Assembly: GCF_001591405.1 (NCBI RefSeq)
Contig: NZ_BCUV01000005.1
Location: forward strand, 1-64,000
Source of the DNA: Janibacter terrae NBRC 107853
GTDB taxonomy: Bacteria > Actinomycetota > Actinomycetes > Actinomycetales > Dermatophilaceae
DNA length: 64,000 nt
Direction of reading: 5' to 3'
The translations under genes were made by a program, and so were the position numbers. Numbering within the stretch: position 1 is the stretch's first letter; every line of letters begins with the position of its first letter. The notes below the pieces were generated by a model, which was given only the letters and a program-made list of their open reading frames with translations, searched no databases and was not told the origin of the DNA. This document shows positions 23,970-40,569 of this stretch, piece by piece.

Positions 23970-25211
23970 GTGAGAGCCTGGCCGACCCCTTCCCTGCCCG
24001 TTGTCCCCGGTGAGCCCATCGCCCTTCGTCTGTACGACGTCGCCAGGGAGGCCGTGGCACCGGTCGAGCCCGAGGGTCCCGCGCGGGTCTACGTCTGCGG
24101 TGTCACCCCGTACGACACGACGCACATGGGCCACGCCGCGACCTACGTGACCTTCGACCTCGTCGGGCGCGCGCTGCGTGACGGTGGCCGCGAGGTGGTC
24201 TACGTGCAGAACGTCACGGACGTCGACGACCCGCTCTTCGAGCGCGCGGCCCGCGACGGCCTCGACTGGCGCGAGCTCGGGCAGGCGCAGATCGCGCTCT
24301 TCCTCGAGGACATGACCGCGCTCGGGGTCATCCCGCCGGACCACTTCATGGGTGTCATGGAGTCGATGCCGACGATCATCGCCTCGGTGCAGGCCCTCGT
24401 GGAGCGCGGCGTGACCTACGAGGTCGTCGAGGACGGGGCGCGTGACACCTACCTCGACCTCGCGGCGGCCGGTGGGCTCGGCGAGCTCAGCCACCTCGAC
24501 CGCGACACGATGCTCGCCTACTCGGCCGAGCGCGGGGGCGACCCCCAGCGGCCCGGCAAGCGCGACCCCCTCGACCCCTTGCTGTGGCGCGGGGAGCGCG
24601 ACGGCGAGCCGGCCTGGGAGGCAGGCGGTCTCGGCCGCGGACGCCCGGGCTGGCACATCGAGTGCACGGCCATCGCCATGGAGCACCTCGGTGACCACTT
24701 GGACGTGCAGGGTGGGGGCACTGACCTCGTCTTCCCTCACCACGAGATGTCCGTGGTGCAGGCCGAGGCGCTCACGGGGGAGCGGCCCTTCGCCCGGCAC
24801 ACCGCGCACCAGGCGATGGTCGCCTACGACGGCGAGAAGATGAGCAAGTCCAAGGGCAACCTCGTGCGCGTCTCGACGCTGCGCACCGAGGGCGTCGACC
24901 CGATGGCGATCCGGCTCGTCCTGCTCGACCACCACTACCGCGGCGAGTGGGAGTGGACCGACGAGGTGCTGACGGCCGGCCAGGAGCGGCTCGACCTGTG
25001 GCGCTCGGGGATGTCCACCGACGGTGGGCCCGACGCGGACGCGACGATCGCCGCCGTGCGTGCGGCCCTGGCCGACGACCTCGACGCGCCCACCGCGCTG
25101 CGGGCCGTCGACGCGTGGTGCCGCGAGTCCCTGGCCGCCGAGGGCACGGTGCGCGCGGCCCCCGGCGAGCTCGCGCGTGCGGTCGACGCGCTCCTGGGCA
25201 TCCGGCTGTAG
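23970..25211 (+). CDS. mshC: Mycothiol ligase MshC (cysteine:GlcN-Ins ligase)
   Basis: This 413-residue class I aminoacyl-tRNA-synthetase-like enzyme joins cysteine to 1-D-myo-inosityl-2-amino-2-deoxy-glucopyranoside in mycothiol synthesis. The zinc-ligand Cys43 is in YVCGVTPYDTTHMGHA, which also contains the HxGH motif. GWHIECTAIAMEHLG holds the second zinc-site residues, and KMSKSKGN the adenylate-site lysines. It lacks the C-terminal tRNA-binding part of CysRS, as expected for MshC. The GTG start is supported by TAGGCT. A strong hairpin follows the gene. Confidence 0.95.
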   Translation: MRAWPTPSLPVVPGEPIALRLYDVAREAVAPVEPEGPARVYVCGVTPYDTTHMGHAATYVTFDLVGRALRDGGREVVYVQNVTDVDDPLFERAARDGLDWRELGQAQIALFLEDMTALGVIPPDHFMGVMESMPTIIASVQALVERGVTYEVVEDGARDTYLDLAAAGGLGELSHLDRDTMLAYSAERGGDPQRPGKRDPLDPLLWRGERDGEPAWEAGGLGRGRPGWHIECTAIAMEHLGDHLDVQGGGTDLVFPHHEMSVVQAEALTGERPFARHTAHQAMVAYDGEKMSKSKGNLVRVSTLRTEGVDPMAIRLVLLDHHYRGEWEWTDEVLTAGQERLDLWRSGMSTDGGPDADATIAAVRAALADDLDAPTALRAVDAWCRESLAAEGTVRAAPGELARAVDALLGIRL

Positions 25212-25216
25212 CCGGC

Positions 25217-25258
25217 TCGAGGTGGTACCGACCGTCTACCCGGTCGGTACCACCTCGA
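25217..25258. terminator. Bidirectional terminator hairpin between mshC and the PAC2 gene
   Basis: A perfect 17-bp inverted repeat (25217-25233 with 25242-25258, arm TCGAGGTGGTACCGACC) with an 8-nt loop lies between two convergent genes. It has no T-run. It can terminate both transcripts. Confidence 0.75.
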
Positions 25259-25273
25259 CCCGAGCGAAGGGGG

Positions 25274-26131
25274 TCAGCTCGGCCCGTTGGTCTCGTCGCC
25301 GCGGCGGCGCAGGTAGCGCTCGAACTCCTTGGCGATCGCGTCCCCGCTCGCCTCCGGCAGCTCGCTGGTGTCCTGGGCGCTCTCGAGCGCGGAGACGTAC
25401 TCGGCGACCTCCTCGTCGGTGCTCGCCAGCTCGTCGACCCCGCGCTCCCACGCGCGGGACTCCTCCTCGAGGTCGCCGTGCTCGATGACGGTGTCGAGCA
25501 GGTCCTCGAGCTGGATGAGCAGCGCGAGCGAGGCCTTGGGGCAGGGCACCTGGGCGGCGTAGTGCGGCACCGCCGCCCAGACGGCGACGGAGACCATCTC
25601 GGCCTGGGTCGCGCCGTCGGCCACGACGCCGGTGATGCCGGTCGGCCCCTCGTAGCGCGAGGGCTCGAGCTCGTAGGTGTAGGCGGTGGCCTCGTCGTCC
25701 GTCGAGCACGTGATGGGGATGGGGCGGGTGTGGGCGACGTCCGCGAGGAGGGCACCGAGCGTGATGACCGTGCCCACGCCGTTGGCCGCGGCGAGGTCGA
25801 GGATCTCGGTGGTGAAGGCCCGCCAGCGGAAGGAGGGCTCGATGCCGGTGACGAGCAGGACGTCGCGGCCGAGGCTGTCGGGGGAGGCGAGCAGGATCCG
25901 CGTGGTGTTCCAGTGGATGCCTCGGCCCATGCCCTGGTTGGTCACGCGCGGGCGCGTGACCTGGAAGTCGTAGTAGTCCTCCGGGTCGATGGCCGCGACC
26001 GTCTCGGCGTCCCAGATGTCCGCGAGGTGCTCGATGACACGGGAGGCGGCCTCGCCCGCGTCGTTCCAGCCCTCGAAGGCACAGATCATCACCGGGTCGT
26101 GCAGCTCGGGCAGGTCCTCGATCTCGATCAC
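25274..26131 (-). CDS. PAC2 family protein (proteasome-assembly-chaperone-like)
   Basis: This 285-residue PAC2-superfamily protein has the N-terminal MICAFEGWNDAGEAAS motif, then LLVTGIEPSFRW, TVITLGALLADVAHTRP and GPTGITGVVAD. The C-terminal 60 residues are acidic and helical. PAC2 proteins of this kind are conserved in actinobacteria; a link to the proteasome is suggested by homology to eukaryotic assembly chaperones but is not established. The start GTG at 26131 is supported by TAGGCT 7 nt upstream. Confidence 0.88.
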   Translation of the reverse strand: MIEIEDLPELHDPVMICAFEGWNDAGEAASRVIEHLADIWDAETVAAIDPEDYYDFQVTRPRVTNQGMGRGIHWNTTRILLASPDSLGRDVLLVTGIEPSFRWRAFTTEILDLAAANGVGTVITLGALLADVAHTRPIPITCSTDDEATAYTYELEPSRYEGPTGITGVVADGATQAEMVSVAVWAAVPHYAAQVPCPKASLALLIQLEDLLDTVIEHGDLEEESRAWERGVDELASTDEEVAEYVSALESAQDTSELPEASGDAIAKEFERYLRRRGDETNGPS

Positions 26132-26138
26132 ATCGGTC

Positions 26139-26144
26139 AGCCTA
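26139..26144 (-). promoter_or_regulatory. -10 hexamer TAGGCT for the PAC2 gene
   Basis: On the minus strand TAGGCT lies 7 nt before the GTG at 26131. Confidence 0.5.
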
Positions 26145-26193
26145 CGTCGGCCCCAGCGAGGGCTGGTGGGCACCGAGGCGAAGGGGGAGCGCC

Positions 26194-27087
26194 TCACCCC
26201 GCGGTCCTCGCCTGCTCCCGGATCCAGTCGCTGGCCGAGCGCGGCGTGATGCCCCGCTCGCGGAGCGGGCCGTCGTCCCACGTCACCGGCAGGAGGTCCT
26301 GCATCAACCCGGTGCCGAGGATCGTCGCCATCGCGGGGCTGGGACGGTCCAGCAGTCGCATGCCGAGGCGTGCCACGGCGCGCGGCATCCGCTGGACCTT
26401 CATCTTCTTCCCGGTCGCCTGCTCGGCGATGGCGATCGCCTCGTTGCGGCTGATCGCCTCGGGCCCTCCGAAGGTGATGGTGTCCGGCGGATCCACCTCC
26501 ACGGCGACGGCCGCCACGAGGGCTGCGACGTCGTCCGTGGCGACCCACCGGCGTTTGGTGTCACCCTTCCCGAACACGGACACCTTGCCGTCATGGATGT
26601 CGAAGCGCCCGATGGGCGCAAGGTGGATGTCCTGGAATGCATCCGGCCTCACGACGACCCGCCGTATCGGGGAGCGGGCGAGCCGCCTCTCGGTGGCGGT
26701 CTTCGCGCGCTCCAGAGGCGTGCCCAGGTCCGCGTCCGCACCGGCGTACGAGACGTAGACGAACCTCTCGACGCCAGCGTTCTCTGCGGCCTCGACCAGC
26801 GACGCCATCCCGAGCTCGTCCGCTTCGTGGATGCTGGGATGCTTGCTGCCCGCGAGCACCCTGGCGATGGCGGTGGCCGACGCCACCACGGTGTGCACCC
26901 CCTCGCACGCCACCGCGAGGCTCGCGGGATCGGCGAGGTCCCCGCGGACGACGTCGGCGCCCCACTCACGAAGTCGCGGCGCCTCGGTGCCCGGACGGAC
27001 CAGGCACCGGACCGGATGGTCACCCTCACGCAGCCGCTGGACGACGCGGCTCCCCAGCTCTCCTGACGCACCAACCACGAGGATCAT
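26194..27087 (-). CDS. NmrA-like NAD(P)-binding protein
   Basis: This 297-residue atypical short-chain dehydrogenase has the N-terminal dinucleotide motif VVGASGELGSRV (4-15), then RPGTEAPRL and GDLADPASL. FVYVSYAGAD replaces the usual YxxxK active site, so it may be a redox sensor or isomerase rather than a classical reductase. The C-terminus has the GGPEAISRNE substrate-binding segment common in NmrA/HSCARG-like proteins. A GAAGGGAG Shine-Dalgarno precedes the ATG at 27087. Confidence 0.85.
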   Translation of the reverse strand: MILVVGASGELGSRVVQRLREGDHPVRCLVRPGTEAPRLREWGADVVRGDLADPASLAVACEGVHTVVASATAIARVLAGSKHPSIHEADELGMASLVEAAENAGVERFVYVSYAGADADLGTPLERAKTATERRLARSPIRRVVVRPDAFQDIHLAPIGRFDIHDGKVSVFGKGDTKRRWVATDDVAALVAAVAVEVDPPDTITFGGPEAISRNEAIAIAEQATGKKMKVQRMPRAVARLGMRLLDRPSPAMATILGTGLMQDLLPVTWDDGPLRERGITPRSASDWIREQARTAG

Positions 27088-27248
27088 CGCCGAACTCCCT
27101 TCGAGCCGGGCACCGGGTAGAGGTCCGACCTTCCATCATCCTCGGGCACCCGCCGGAGGGCAACGGTGGCAGGTCAGGCAGGCACGAACCGGCCACCGCA
27201 TACTGGGTGCGGATGGTCGCAAGCCGCTGTGAGGAGAACATCCTGAAC

Positions 27249-27970
27249 ATGTCCGATTCGACACTCCCGTCAGGCCAGCAGGCCGGCGGCCCGCCACGCA
27301 CCCCGACGGCCGTCCTGTGGGACATGGACGGCACCCTCGTCGACACCGAGCCCTACTGGATGCTCGCCGAGCACGAGCTCGTCGAGGAGTTCGGCGGGAC
27401 GTGGACCCACGAGCTGGGGCTGCAGCTCGTCGGCAACCCGCTGCTCGTGTCCGCGCAGTTCATCCTCGACAACTCGCCGGTCGACCTGCCGGCCGAGGAG
27501 GTCGTGCTGCGCCTGCAGTCGCGCGTCGTCGACCAGATCGCGGCGGCGGTGCCGTGGCGACCCGGCGCGCGAGAGCTGCTCGCCGCCTGTCGTGCGGAGG
27601 GCGTGCCCTGCGCCCTGGTGACGATGTCCTGGACCGACCTCGCGCGAGCCGTCGTCGACGCGACCGAGCCGGGGTCCTTCGCGGTGGTGGTGACGGGCGA
27701 CCTGGTGACGCACGGCAAGCCGCACCCGGAGCCCTACGAGAGGGCCCTGCGCGAGCTCGGGGTCGAGGCCGCCGGCTGCGTGGCCCTCGAGGACTCGCCG
27801 ACCGGCGTCCGCTCGGCGGTCGCCGCCGGCGTCTCCACGCTCGCCATCCCGCACCACGTCGAGATCCCCGAGATCCCGGGGGCCGTGCCGGTGCCGGGAC
27901 TGGCCGGGGTCACCCCCTTCGACCTGCTGCCGCTCGCGCGCCTCGCGACGCCGGCCGAACCCGCATTCCC

Positions 27971-27974
<4 letters not shown>
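27249..27974 (+). CDS. HAD family hydrolase (beta-phosphoglucomutase/GS1-like phosphatase)
   Basis: This 241-residue HAD hydrolase has motif I WDMDGTLVDTE (about 24-34), motif II VTMSW, motif III KPHPEPY and motif IV LEDSPTGVRSA, with a helical cap of about 70 residues between I and II. It probably dephosphorylates sugar phosphates or related small metabolites. A GAGGAG ribosome site lies upstream of the ATG at 27249. Its last codons (PAFP-stop) are written by the palindrome GCATTCCCCTAGGGCAATGC, which also ends the convergent nuclease gene. Confidence 0.88.
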
Positions 27975-34728
<6,754 letters not shown>

Positions 34729-34772
34729 GCCGGAAGGGGGAGACTGGGGGAGAGCCGAAGGGAGCACTGCCG

Positions 34773-36434
34773 ATGACCACCGAACCCAGCCCCCAGGATG
34801 CACGCGCCCTGCAAAACAAGCTGACCCAGCAGAAGTCGCAGATGGCGAGCGTCGCCTCGCAGAACGAGCGCCTCGTGCGCACCCTCAAGGACGCGCGCCA
34901 GCAGATCGTCACGCTCCGTGAGGAGATCGAGCGCCTGGCCCAGCCCCCTTCGTCGTACGCGGTGATCGTCGACGTCCACGCGGAGGACAGCACGGTCGAC
35001 GTGCTCTCCGGCGGCCGCAAGATGCACGTCGCCGTCTCCCCGGCGGTCGAGGCGGCCGAGCTCGGTGTCGGCCGCGAGGTGCGCCTCAACGAGGCGATGA
35101 ACGTCGTGTCCGTGCACGCGGAGGACGTCGCCGGCGAGGTGGTCGTCGTCAAGGAGGTCCTCGACGAGGACCGGCTGCTCGTGCTCATGCGCCAGGACGA
35201 GGAGCGCGTCGTGCGTCGCGGCTCGCGGGTGACCGGCAAGCAGGTGCGCGTCGGTGACGCCGTGCTCGTCGACCAGCGCAGCAACATCGCGGTCGAGCGG
35301 ATCCCGCGGGCCGAGGTCGCCGACCTCGTGCTCGAGGAGGTCCCGGACCTCGGCTACGACGACATCGGGGGCCTCAGCGCGCAGATCGAGGCGATCCGCG
35401 ACAGCGTCGAGCTGCCCTACCTGCACGCGGAGCTCTACGAGCGCCACAAGCTCAAGGCGCCGAAGGGGGTCCTGCTCTACGGCCCTCCCGGCAACGGCAA
35501 GACGATGATCGCCAAGGCGGTCGCGGCGTCGTTGGCGCGCAAGGTCGCCGAGCGCACCGGTCAGGAGAGTGCCACCGCGTACTTCCTCAACATCAAGGGA
35601 CCGGAGCTGCTCAACAAGTACGTCGGCGAGACCGAGCGGCACATCCGGCTGATCTTCCACCGCGCCCGCGAGAAGTCGAGCGACGGCACGCCGGTCGTCG
35701 TCTTCTTCGACGAGATGGACAGCCTCTTCCGCACCCGCGGCTCGGGCGTCTCCTCCGACGTGGAGACGACGATCGTGCCTCAGCTGCTTGCGGAGATCGA
35801 CGGCGTCGAGGGCCTGGACAACGTCATCGTCATCGGGGCGACCAACCGTGAGGACATGATCGACCCGGCCATCCTGCGCCCCGGACGCCTCGACGTGAAG
35901 ATCAAGATCGAGCGCCCCGACGCCGAGGGTGCGCGCGACATCTTCAGCAAGTACCTGACGCCCGACCTGCCGCTGCACCCCGAGGACCTCGAGGAGCACG
36001 ACGGTGACGCGCAGGCCACCGTCGACGGCATGATCGAGGCCGTCGTCGAGCGGATGTACGCGGAGTCGGCGGAGAACCAGTTCCTCGAGGTCACCTACCA
36101 GGGTGGCGACAAGGAGGTCCTCTACTTCAAGGACTTCAACTCCGGGGCGATGATCCAGAACATCGTCGACCGGGCGAAGAAGGCGGCGATCAAGGACTTC
36201 CTCGGCACGCAGGTCGAGGGCCTGCGCGTCGGGCATCTCCTCGACGCATGCATCGCCGAGTTCAAGGAGAACGAGGACCTGCCCAACACGACCAACCCGG
36301 ACGACTGGGCGAAGATCTCGGGCAAGAAGGGCGAGCGGATCGTCTACATCCGCACGCTCATCGGCGGCAAGACCGGCGCTGCCGAGCCGGGGCGCTCGAT
36401 CGACACGGGCTCGCGGACCGGCCAGTATCTCTGA
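34773..36434 (+). CDS. mpa: Proteasome-associated AAA ATPase Mpa/ARC
   Basis: This 553-residue hexameric unfoldase recognises Pup-tagged proteins and feeds them to the 20S core. It has an N-terminal coiled coil (about 10-55) and two OB folds (about 60-195). The AAA module has Walker A GPPGNGKT (237-244), Walker B VVFFDEMD (about 308-315) and an arginine-finger region near LRPGRLD. The C-terminal QYL end is the proteasome-docking motif, here complete. A GAAGGGAG Shine-Dalgarno precedes the ATG. The gene is separated from dop by three minus-strand genes. Confidence 0.97.
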   Translation: MTTEPSPQDARALQNKLTQQKSQMASVASQNERLVRTLKDARQQIVTLREEIERLAQPPSSYAVIVDVHAEDSTVDVLSGGRKMHVAVSPAVEAAELGVGREVRLNEAMNVVSVHAEDVAGEVVVVKEVLDEDRLLVLMRQDEERVVRRGSRVTGKQVRVGDAVLVDQRSNIAVERIPRAEVADLVLEEVPDLGYDDIGGLSAQIEAIRDSVELPYLHAELYERHKLKAPKGVLLYGPPGNGKTMIAKAVAASLARKVAERTGQESATAYFLNIKGPELLNKYVGETERHIRLIFHRAREKSSDGTPVVVFFDEMDSLFRTRGSGVSSDVETTIVPQLLAEIDGVEGLDNVIVIGATNREDMIDPAILRPGRLDVKIKIERPDAEGARDIFSKYLTPDLPLHPEDLEEHDGDAQATVDGMIEAVVERMYAESAENQFLEVTYQGGDKEVLYFKDFNSGAMIQNIVDRAKKAAIKDFLGTQVEGLRVGHLLDACIAEFKENEDLPNTTNPDDWAKISGKKGERIVYIRTLIGGKTGAAEPGRSIDTGSRTGQYL

Positions 36435-36472
36435 GCCGAGCGGGCCGCAGGTCGCTCACCCGATGAGGTGGC

Positions 36473-37081
36473 TCAGTCGCCCTCGGGGGAGCGTGGCTGC
36501 CGGATGCCGAGCTCGTCGACGACACGGTCCCGCTCGGACGGCGGCACGACGCCACGGCCGTGGGTCTCGTCGCGCGGGCCGCTCAGCCGCTCCAGGTCGA
36601 GCGGGTCGCCGACGCGGGTGTGCTCGACCGGGACCCGTCCTCGCCCCCCGGAGCGGCGCAGGGGCCGGGGACCGGGGTCGGGACGACGGCGGTCGATCGC
36701 CCACAGCACCGCCCGCCAGCCGAGCAGGGTCACGCCGAGGAAGAGCGTCGCCACGACGACGAAGGGCAGGGCCGTGCCCTGACCCGCCATGTCCCGCAGG
36801 GCCATGCCCCCGAAGACCGTCGAGACCCACACCGGGAGCCCGTGCCAGAGCCGCGTCGGCCATGCGCGGCTCGTGAGCAGCACGACGGTCCAGCCAATCG
36901 CGAGGCCCCCTAGGAAGGGCCAGGCCGTGTCCCACCAACCCGCCGGTTCCAGCGGCTCGTCGTGAGTGCGCCGCCCGACGAGGGTGAAGACGGCGACGAC
37001 GAGCAGGTCGAGCCCGGCGGCGAGGGCGGCGCGCCGGCCGGGTTCGCCCAGGGGCTCGTCGCGGTCACGCACCCAAGGCAC
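36473..37081 (-). CDS. DUF3054 family membrane protein
   Basis: A 202-residue protein with four hydrophobic helices in the first 130 residues (AAGLDLLVVAVFTLVG, WPFLGGLAIGWTVVLL, STVFGGMALRDMAGQG, PFVVVATLFLGVTLLGW), matching DUF3054. A charged C-terminal cytoplasmic tail follows. GTG at 37081 is used; a GTG at 37072 is possible. It overlaps the upstream hydrolase gene by 17 nt. Function is unknown. Confidence 0.75.
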   Translation of the reverse strand: MPWVRDRDEPLGEPGRRAALAAGLDLLVVAVFTLVGRRTHDEPLEPAGWWDTAWPFLGGLAIGWTVVLLTSRAWPTRLWHGLPVWVSTVFGGMALRDMAGQGTALPFVVVATLFLGVTLLGWRAVLWAIDRRRPDPGPRPLRRSGGRGRVPVEHTRVGDPLDLERLSGPRDETHGRGVVPPSERDRVVDELGIRQPRSPEGD

Positions 37082-38069
37082 CCCCCACGAGGTGCCGACG
37101 GATCTCGGTGACCAGCTCGTGCCGGCTCTGAGCGCCCGCCCGGGCCACCCCGGGGAAGCTCGCGAAGCCGTGCGGCAGACCTAGGTAGTTGGTCAGCCGC
37201 ACCTCCACGCCTGCCTCGCGCAGGGCCTGCGCGTAGCGCAGCCCGTCGTCACGGATCGGGTCGAGGTCCGCGGTCTGCACGAGTGCCGGCGCGACCCCGC
37301 TGACGTCACCGAAGAGCGGCGAGACGACCGGGTCCTGGTGCCCCACGGCGTCGTCCGCGTCCCCGATGTAGTGGGCGCGGAAGGCGAGGACCTTGGCCTC
37401 GGTGAGGATCGCGCCCTCCGAGTGCTCCCGGATCGACGGGGAGGCCATCGTCAGGTCCGTGGCCGGGTAGATCAGTGCCTGGTGGCGGATCACCGGCTCG
37501 CCGTCGGCGGTGCGCAGGTCGCGCAGCTCCTGCGCGACGACCGCGCTGAGGTTGCCCCCGGCGGAGTCGCCGCACAGCCCGATCCGGTCGCGGTCGATGC
37601 CGTGATCACCCACCTCGTGGAGCCAGCGGACGACGTCGATCGCGTCGTGCGCGGCGACCGGCGCGCGGTGCTCGGGCGCCATCCGGTAGTCGACGCTCAC
37701 GACGACGATCCCGAGCTCGGCGGCCAGGTGCGTGCACAGCGGGTCGTACATCCTCGTCGAGCCCTGGACCCACCCGCCACCGTGGAGGAAGACGAGGACG
37801 GGGGAGGCCCCCTTCGTCCCCGCGGGTGTGTACCAGCGAAGGGGGATGCTCGCCCCGTCGCGGACCGGCGCGCTGCCGTCGTCGACGGCGACGGACGGGT
37901 CGACGCGACCGGTGATCCAGGAGAACGGCGGCCGCGTGGGGTACACCTTGGCGCGGGCCGCCTCGATGTCCGCCTGGGAGGCGTCGACGATCGAGACCCG
38001 GGCGACGTTGTCGAGGAAGGTCGTCAGGGCCGCGACGAGCGGCGGGAGGCCGGGGTAGGGGCGCTTCAC
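37065..38069 (-). CDS. Alpha/beta hydrolase of the hormone-sensitive lipase family (first paralogue)
   Basis: This 334-residue esterase/lipase-type hydrolase has the oxyanion motif HGGGW (about 95-99), nucleophile GDSAGG (about 168-173), a likely catalytic Asp in TADLDPIRD and His in LPHGFASFP. It probably hydrolyses small acyl esters. The ATG overlaps the stop of a related hydrolase gene (ATGA), and the two proteins share the HSL layout throughout, so this is a tandem duplication. Confidence 0.9.
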   Translation of the reverse strand: MKRPYPGLPPLVAALTTFLDNVARVSIVDASQADIEAARAKVYPTRPPFSWITGRVDPSVAVDDGSAPVRDGASIPLRWYTPAGTKGASPVLVFLHGGGWVQGSTRMYDPLCTHLAAELGIVVVSVDYRMAPEHRAPVAAHDAIDVVRWLHEVGDHGIDRDRIGLCGDSAGGNLSAVVAQELRDLRTADGEPVIRHQALIYPATDLTMASPSIREHSEGAILTEAKVLAFRAHYIGDADDAVGHQDPVVSPLFGDVSGVAPALVQTADLDPIRDDGLRYAQALREAGVEVRLTNYLGLPHGFASFPGVARAGAQSRHELVTEIRRHLVGGALGA

Positions 38070-39037
38070 GGGGTCTCCTCGTGCAGGTGGTGGCGGATCT
38101 CGGCGACCAGCTCCTCGAGCGCCGGGTGGGCGGCGGGCGCGAACCCCGGGAAGGTGATGAACCCGTGCGGCGCACCGCGGTAGGTCGTGTGGCGCACCTC
38201 GACGCCGGCGGCGGCGAGCGCCTGCGCGTACGCCGCACCGTCGGGACGAAGGGGGTCGTGCTCGGCCGTCTGGACGAGCGCCGGGGGCAAGCCGGCCAGG
38301 TCGCCGAGGGCGGGGGAGATGAGCGGGTCGCGGTCGTCGCCCTCCTCGCCGAGGTAGAGCCCGCGGAAGGAGCGCGCCATCGCGGGCGTCAGCAGGACGT
38401 AGCGCCGGTCCAGCTCCTGGAGCGCCTCCTCCTCTCGGTCGGTGAGGTCGGGTGCGGGGTAGACCAGGGCCTGGTGGCGCAGGCCGGTGACGCCCTCGTC
38501 CCGCAGCTGCTGGGCGACGGCCGCGGCGAGGTTGCCGCCGGCGGAGTCCCCGGTGACGCCGACCGCGTCGCGGCGGGCGCCGATCTCGGCCGCGTGGTCG
38601 AGGGCCCAGTGGGTCGCGTCGAGGCAGTCGTGGATCGCGAGCGGCGCCCGGTGCTCGGGTGCCATGCGGTAGGCCACCGTGACGACCACGACGCGGGCGC
38701 GGTCAGCGACCGCCGTGCACCACGGGTCGTAGACCCCGATGTTGCCCAGGACGAACCCGCCGCCGTGGAAGTGCAGGAGCAGCGGCAGCGGGCCGTCCGC
38801 GTCGTCGGGCCGGTGGACCCGGATCTCCAGCTCGTACCCGTCGCGCGCGGTGATCCGGCGGGACGTCGACGTCACCCCGGGGGTGGGCCGGCCGAGCACC
38901 CACGTGTAGGGCGCGCGCATCGGCACGCTGGCGCGCATCCGGGCCAGGTGGGCCGGTGTCATCTGGTCGGCGGTCACGGCGGAGCGGGTCAGCCGGTCGA
39001 GGAACCGCGTCCGCCAAGGCATCCACGTCTTCGTCAC
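38066..39037 (-). CDS. Alpha/beta hydrolase of the hormone-sensitive lipase family (second paralogue)
   Basis: This 323-residue HSL-type hydrolase is paralogous to its downstream neighbour. It has HGGGF, the APEHRAP segment, nucleophile GDSAGG, a likely catalytic Asp in TAEHDPLRPD and His in APHGFITFP. No signal peptide is seen. The GTG start at 39037 lies only 35 bp from the divergent dop gene. The pair interrupts the proteasome locus between mpa and dop. Confidence 0.9.
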   Translation of the reverse strand: MTKTWMPWRTRFLDRLTRSAVTADQMTPAHLARMRASVPMRAPYTWVLGRPTPGVTSTSRRITARDGYELEIRVHRPDDADGPLPLLLHFHGGGFVLGNIGVYDPWCTAVADRARVVVVTVAYRMAPEHRAPLAIHDCLDATHWALDHAAEIGARRDAVGVTGDSAGGNLAAAVAQQLRDEGVTGLRHQALVYPAPDLTDREEEALQELDRRYVLLTPAMARSFRGLYLGEEGDDRDPLISPALGDLAGLPPALVQTAEHDPLRPDGAAYAQALAAAGVEVRHTTYRGAPHGFITFPGFAPAAHPALEELVAEIRHHLHEETP

Positions 39038-39060
39038 GAGGCCATTCCAGCACGTCGGCC

Positions 39061-39066
39061 TAGGGT
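39061..39066 (+). promoter_or_regulatory. -10 hexamer TAGGGT for dop
   Basis: TAGGGT ends 6 nt before the ATG at 39073. Confidence 0.6.
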
Positions 39067-39072
39067 GAGGTC

Positions 39073-40569
39073 ATGAGCGTGCGGCGGGTCATGGGTATCG
39101 AGACGGAGTACGGGATCGCGGTGCCCGGGCAGCCGTGGGCCAACCCGATGGCGGCATCCGGGGACGTGGTGACGACCTACGCGCGGGCGCACGGCCTGCG
39201 CGCCGGGCACGGGGCGTGGGACTACAGCGACGAGCACCCGCTCGTGGACGCGCGCGGCTTCGAGATGCCGCGCGCCCGCGCCGACATCTCCCAGCTCACC
39301 GACGCCGAGGACCCGACCCTGGCCAACGTCGTCCTCGTCAACGGCGCGCGCCTGTACGTCGACCACGCCCACCCGGAGTACTCCTCTCCCGAGGTGACCT
39401 CCCCGCGCGACGCGCTCGTGTGGGACCGGGCCGGCGAGCTCGTCATGTGCGAGGTCGTCGAGCGGCTGGCCGACCGCGAGCCGGGGATCAACCTCTACAA
39501 GAACAACACCGACGGCAAGGGCGCCTCCTACGGCACCCACGAGAACTACCTCGTGGCGCGCGCGACCCCCTTCGACCGGATCGTCTCGGGGCTCACCCCC
39601 TTCTTCGTGGCGCGACAGGTGATGTGCGGCGCCGGCCGCGTCGGCATCGGCCAGGAGAGCGAGCGGTCGGGCTACCAGATCGCCTCCCGCAGCGACTTCT
39701 TCGAGGCCGCGGTGGGTCTCGAGACGACCTTCAAGCGACCGATCATCAACACCCGCGACGAGCCGCACGCCGACCCCGACACGTGGCGCCGGCTGCACGT
39801 GATCATCGGCGACGCCAACCAGGCCGACGTCGCGGGCCTCGTCAAGCTCGGGTCCACCTCGCTCGTGCTGCGCCTCATCGAGGCCGGCGAGATCGGGGGT
39901 GACCTCGAGGTCCTCCACCCCGTCGAGTCCCTCAAGGTGATCTCCCACGACCCGACCTGCCGGGCGACGGTGCGGCTGCGCGACGGGCGCGAGCTGACCG
40001 CCGTGCAGATCCTCGGCGAGTACCTCGAGCGGGCCAGGGGATTCGTCGAGCGCGAAGGGAGCGACCCTTCCACCGACGAGGTCCTCGCGCACTGGGAGCG
40101 ACTCCTCGGGCTGCTCGGCGGCGACCCGATGGACGCCGCGGCCGACATCGACTGGGTCGCCAAGCTCGCTCTCCTGCAGCGCTACCGGGACCGCGACGGG
40201 CTCGCGTGGGACGACCACCGGCTGCGGGCCATCGACATCCAGTGGTCCGACGTGCGCCCGGCCAAGGGCCTGCACCACCGGCTCGAGGCCGCCGGCCGGA
40301 TCACCCGGCTGACGACGGACGCGGAGGTCGCGGCGGCGGTGACCACGCCGCCGGCCGACACGCGGGCCTGGCTGCGCGGCCGGGTCGTCGAGGAGTTCGG
40401 CGACCGGGTCGTCTCGGCGTCGTGGGACTCGCTCGTCGTGCGCCTGCCGCGGGCCGGGCGGGTCGCCCGGATCTCCCTCCTCGACCCGCTGGCCCACGGC
40501 CGCGGCGACACGGAGTCGCTCGTCTCCGCCGGCGACATCGACGACCTCGTGGCCGCCCTCGGGGCATAG
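39073..40569 (+). CDS. dop: Pup deamidase/depupylase Dop
   Basis: This 498-residue glutamine-synthetase-like enzyme converts the C-terminal Gln of Pup to Glu and removes Pup from substrates. MGIETEYG (Glu10 and Glu12 region) forms the metal site. The Dop-specific loop lies about 40-82, and LYVDHAHPEYSS contains the catalytic Asp97. [10 protein letters not shown] is shared with PafA. Deamidase activity is needed because the Pup encoded next ends in GGQ. Its TAG stop forms the start of the TAGGCT hexamer upstream of pup. Confidence 0.97.
   Translation: MSVRRVMGIETEYGIAVPGQPWANPMAASGDVVTTYARAHGLRAGHGAWDYSDEHPLVDARGFEMPRARADISQLTDAEDPTLANVVLVNGARLYVDHAHPEYSSPEVTSPRDALVWDRAGELVMCEVVERLADREPGINLYKNNTDGKGASYGTHENYLVARATPFDRIVSGLTPFFVARQVMCGAGRVGIGQESERSGYQIASRSDFFEAAVGLETTFKRPIINTRDEPHADPDTWRRLHVIIGDANQADVAGLVKLGSTSLVLRLIEAGEIGGDLEVLHPVESLKVISHDPTCRATVRLRDGRELTAVQILGEYLERARGFVEREGSDPSTDEVLAHWERLLGLLGGDPMDAAADIDWVAKLALLQRYRDRDGLAWDDHRLRAIDIQWSDVRPAKGLHHRLEAAGRITRLTTDAEVAAAVTTPPADTRAWLRGRVVEEFGDRVVSASWDSLVVRLPRAGRVARISLLDPLAHGRGDTESLVSAGDIDDLVAALGA

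Noticed and set aside
37182-37189. CCTAGG inside the first lipase gene as a further element copy
   Set aside because: The flanks do not match and it lies within a coding sequence.
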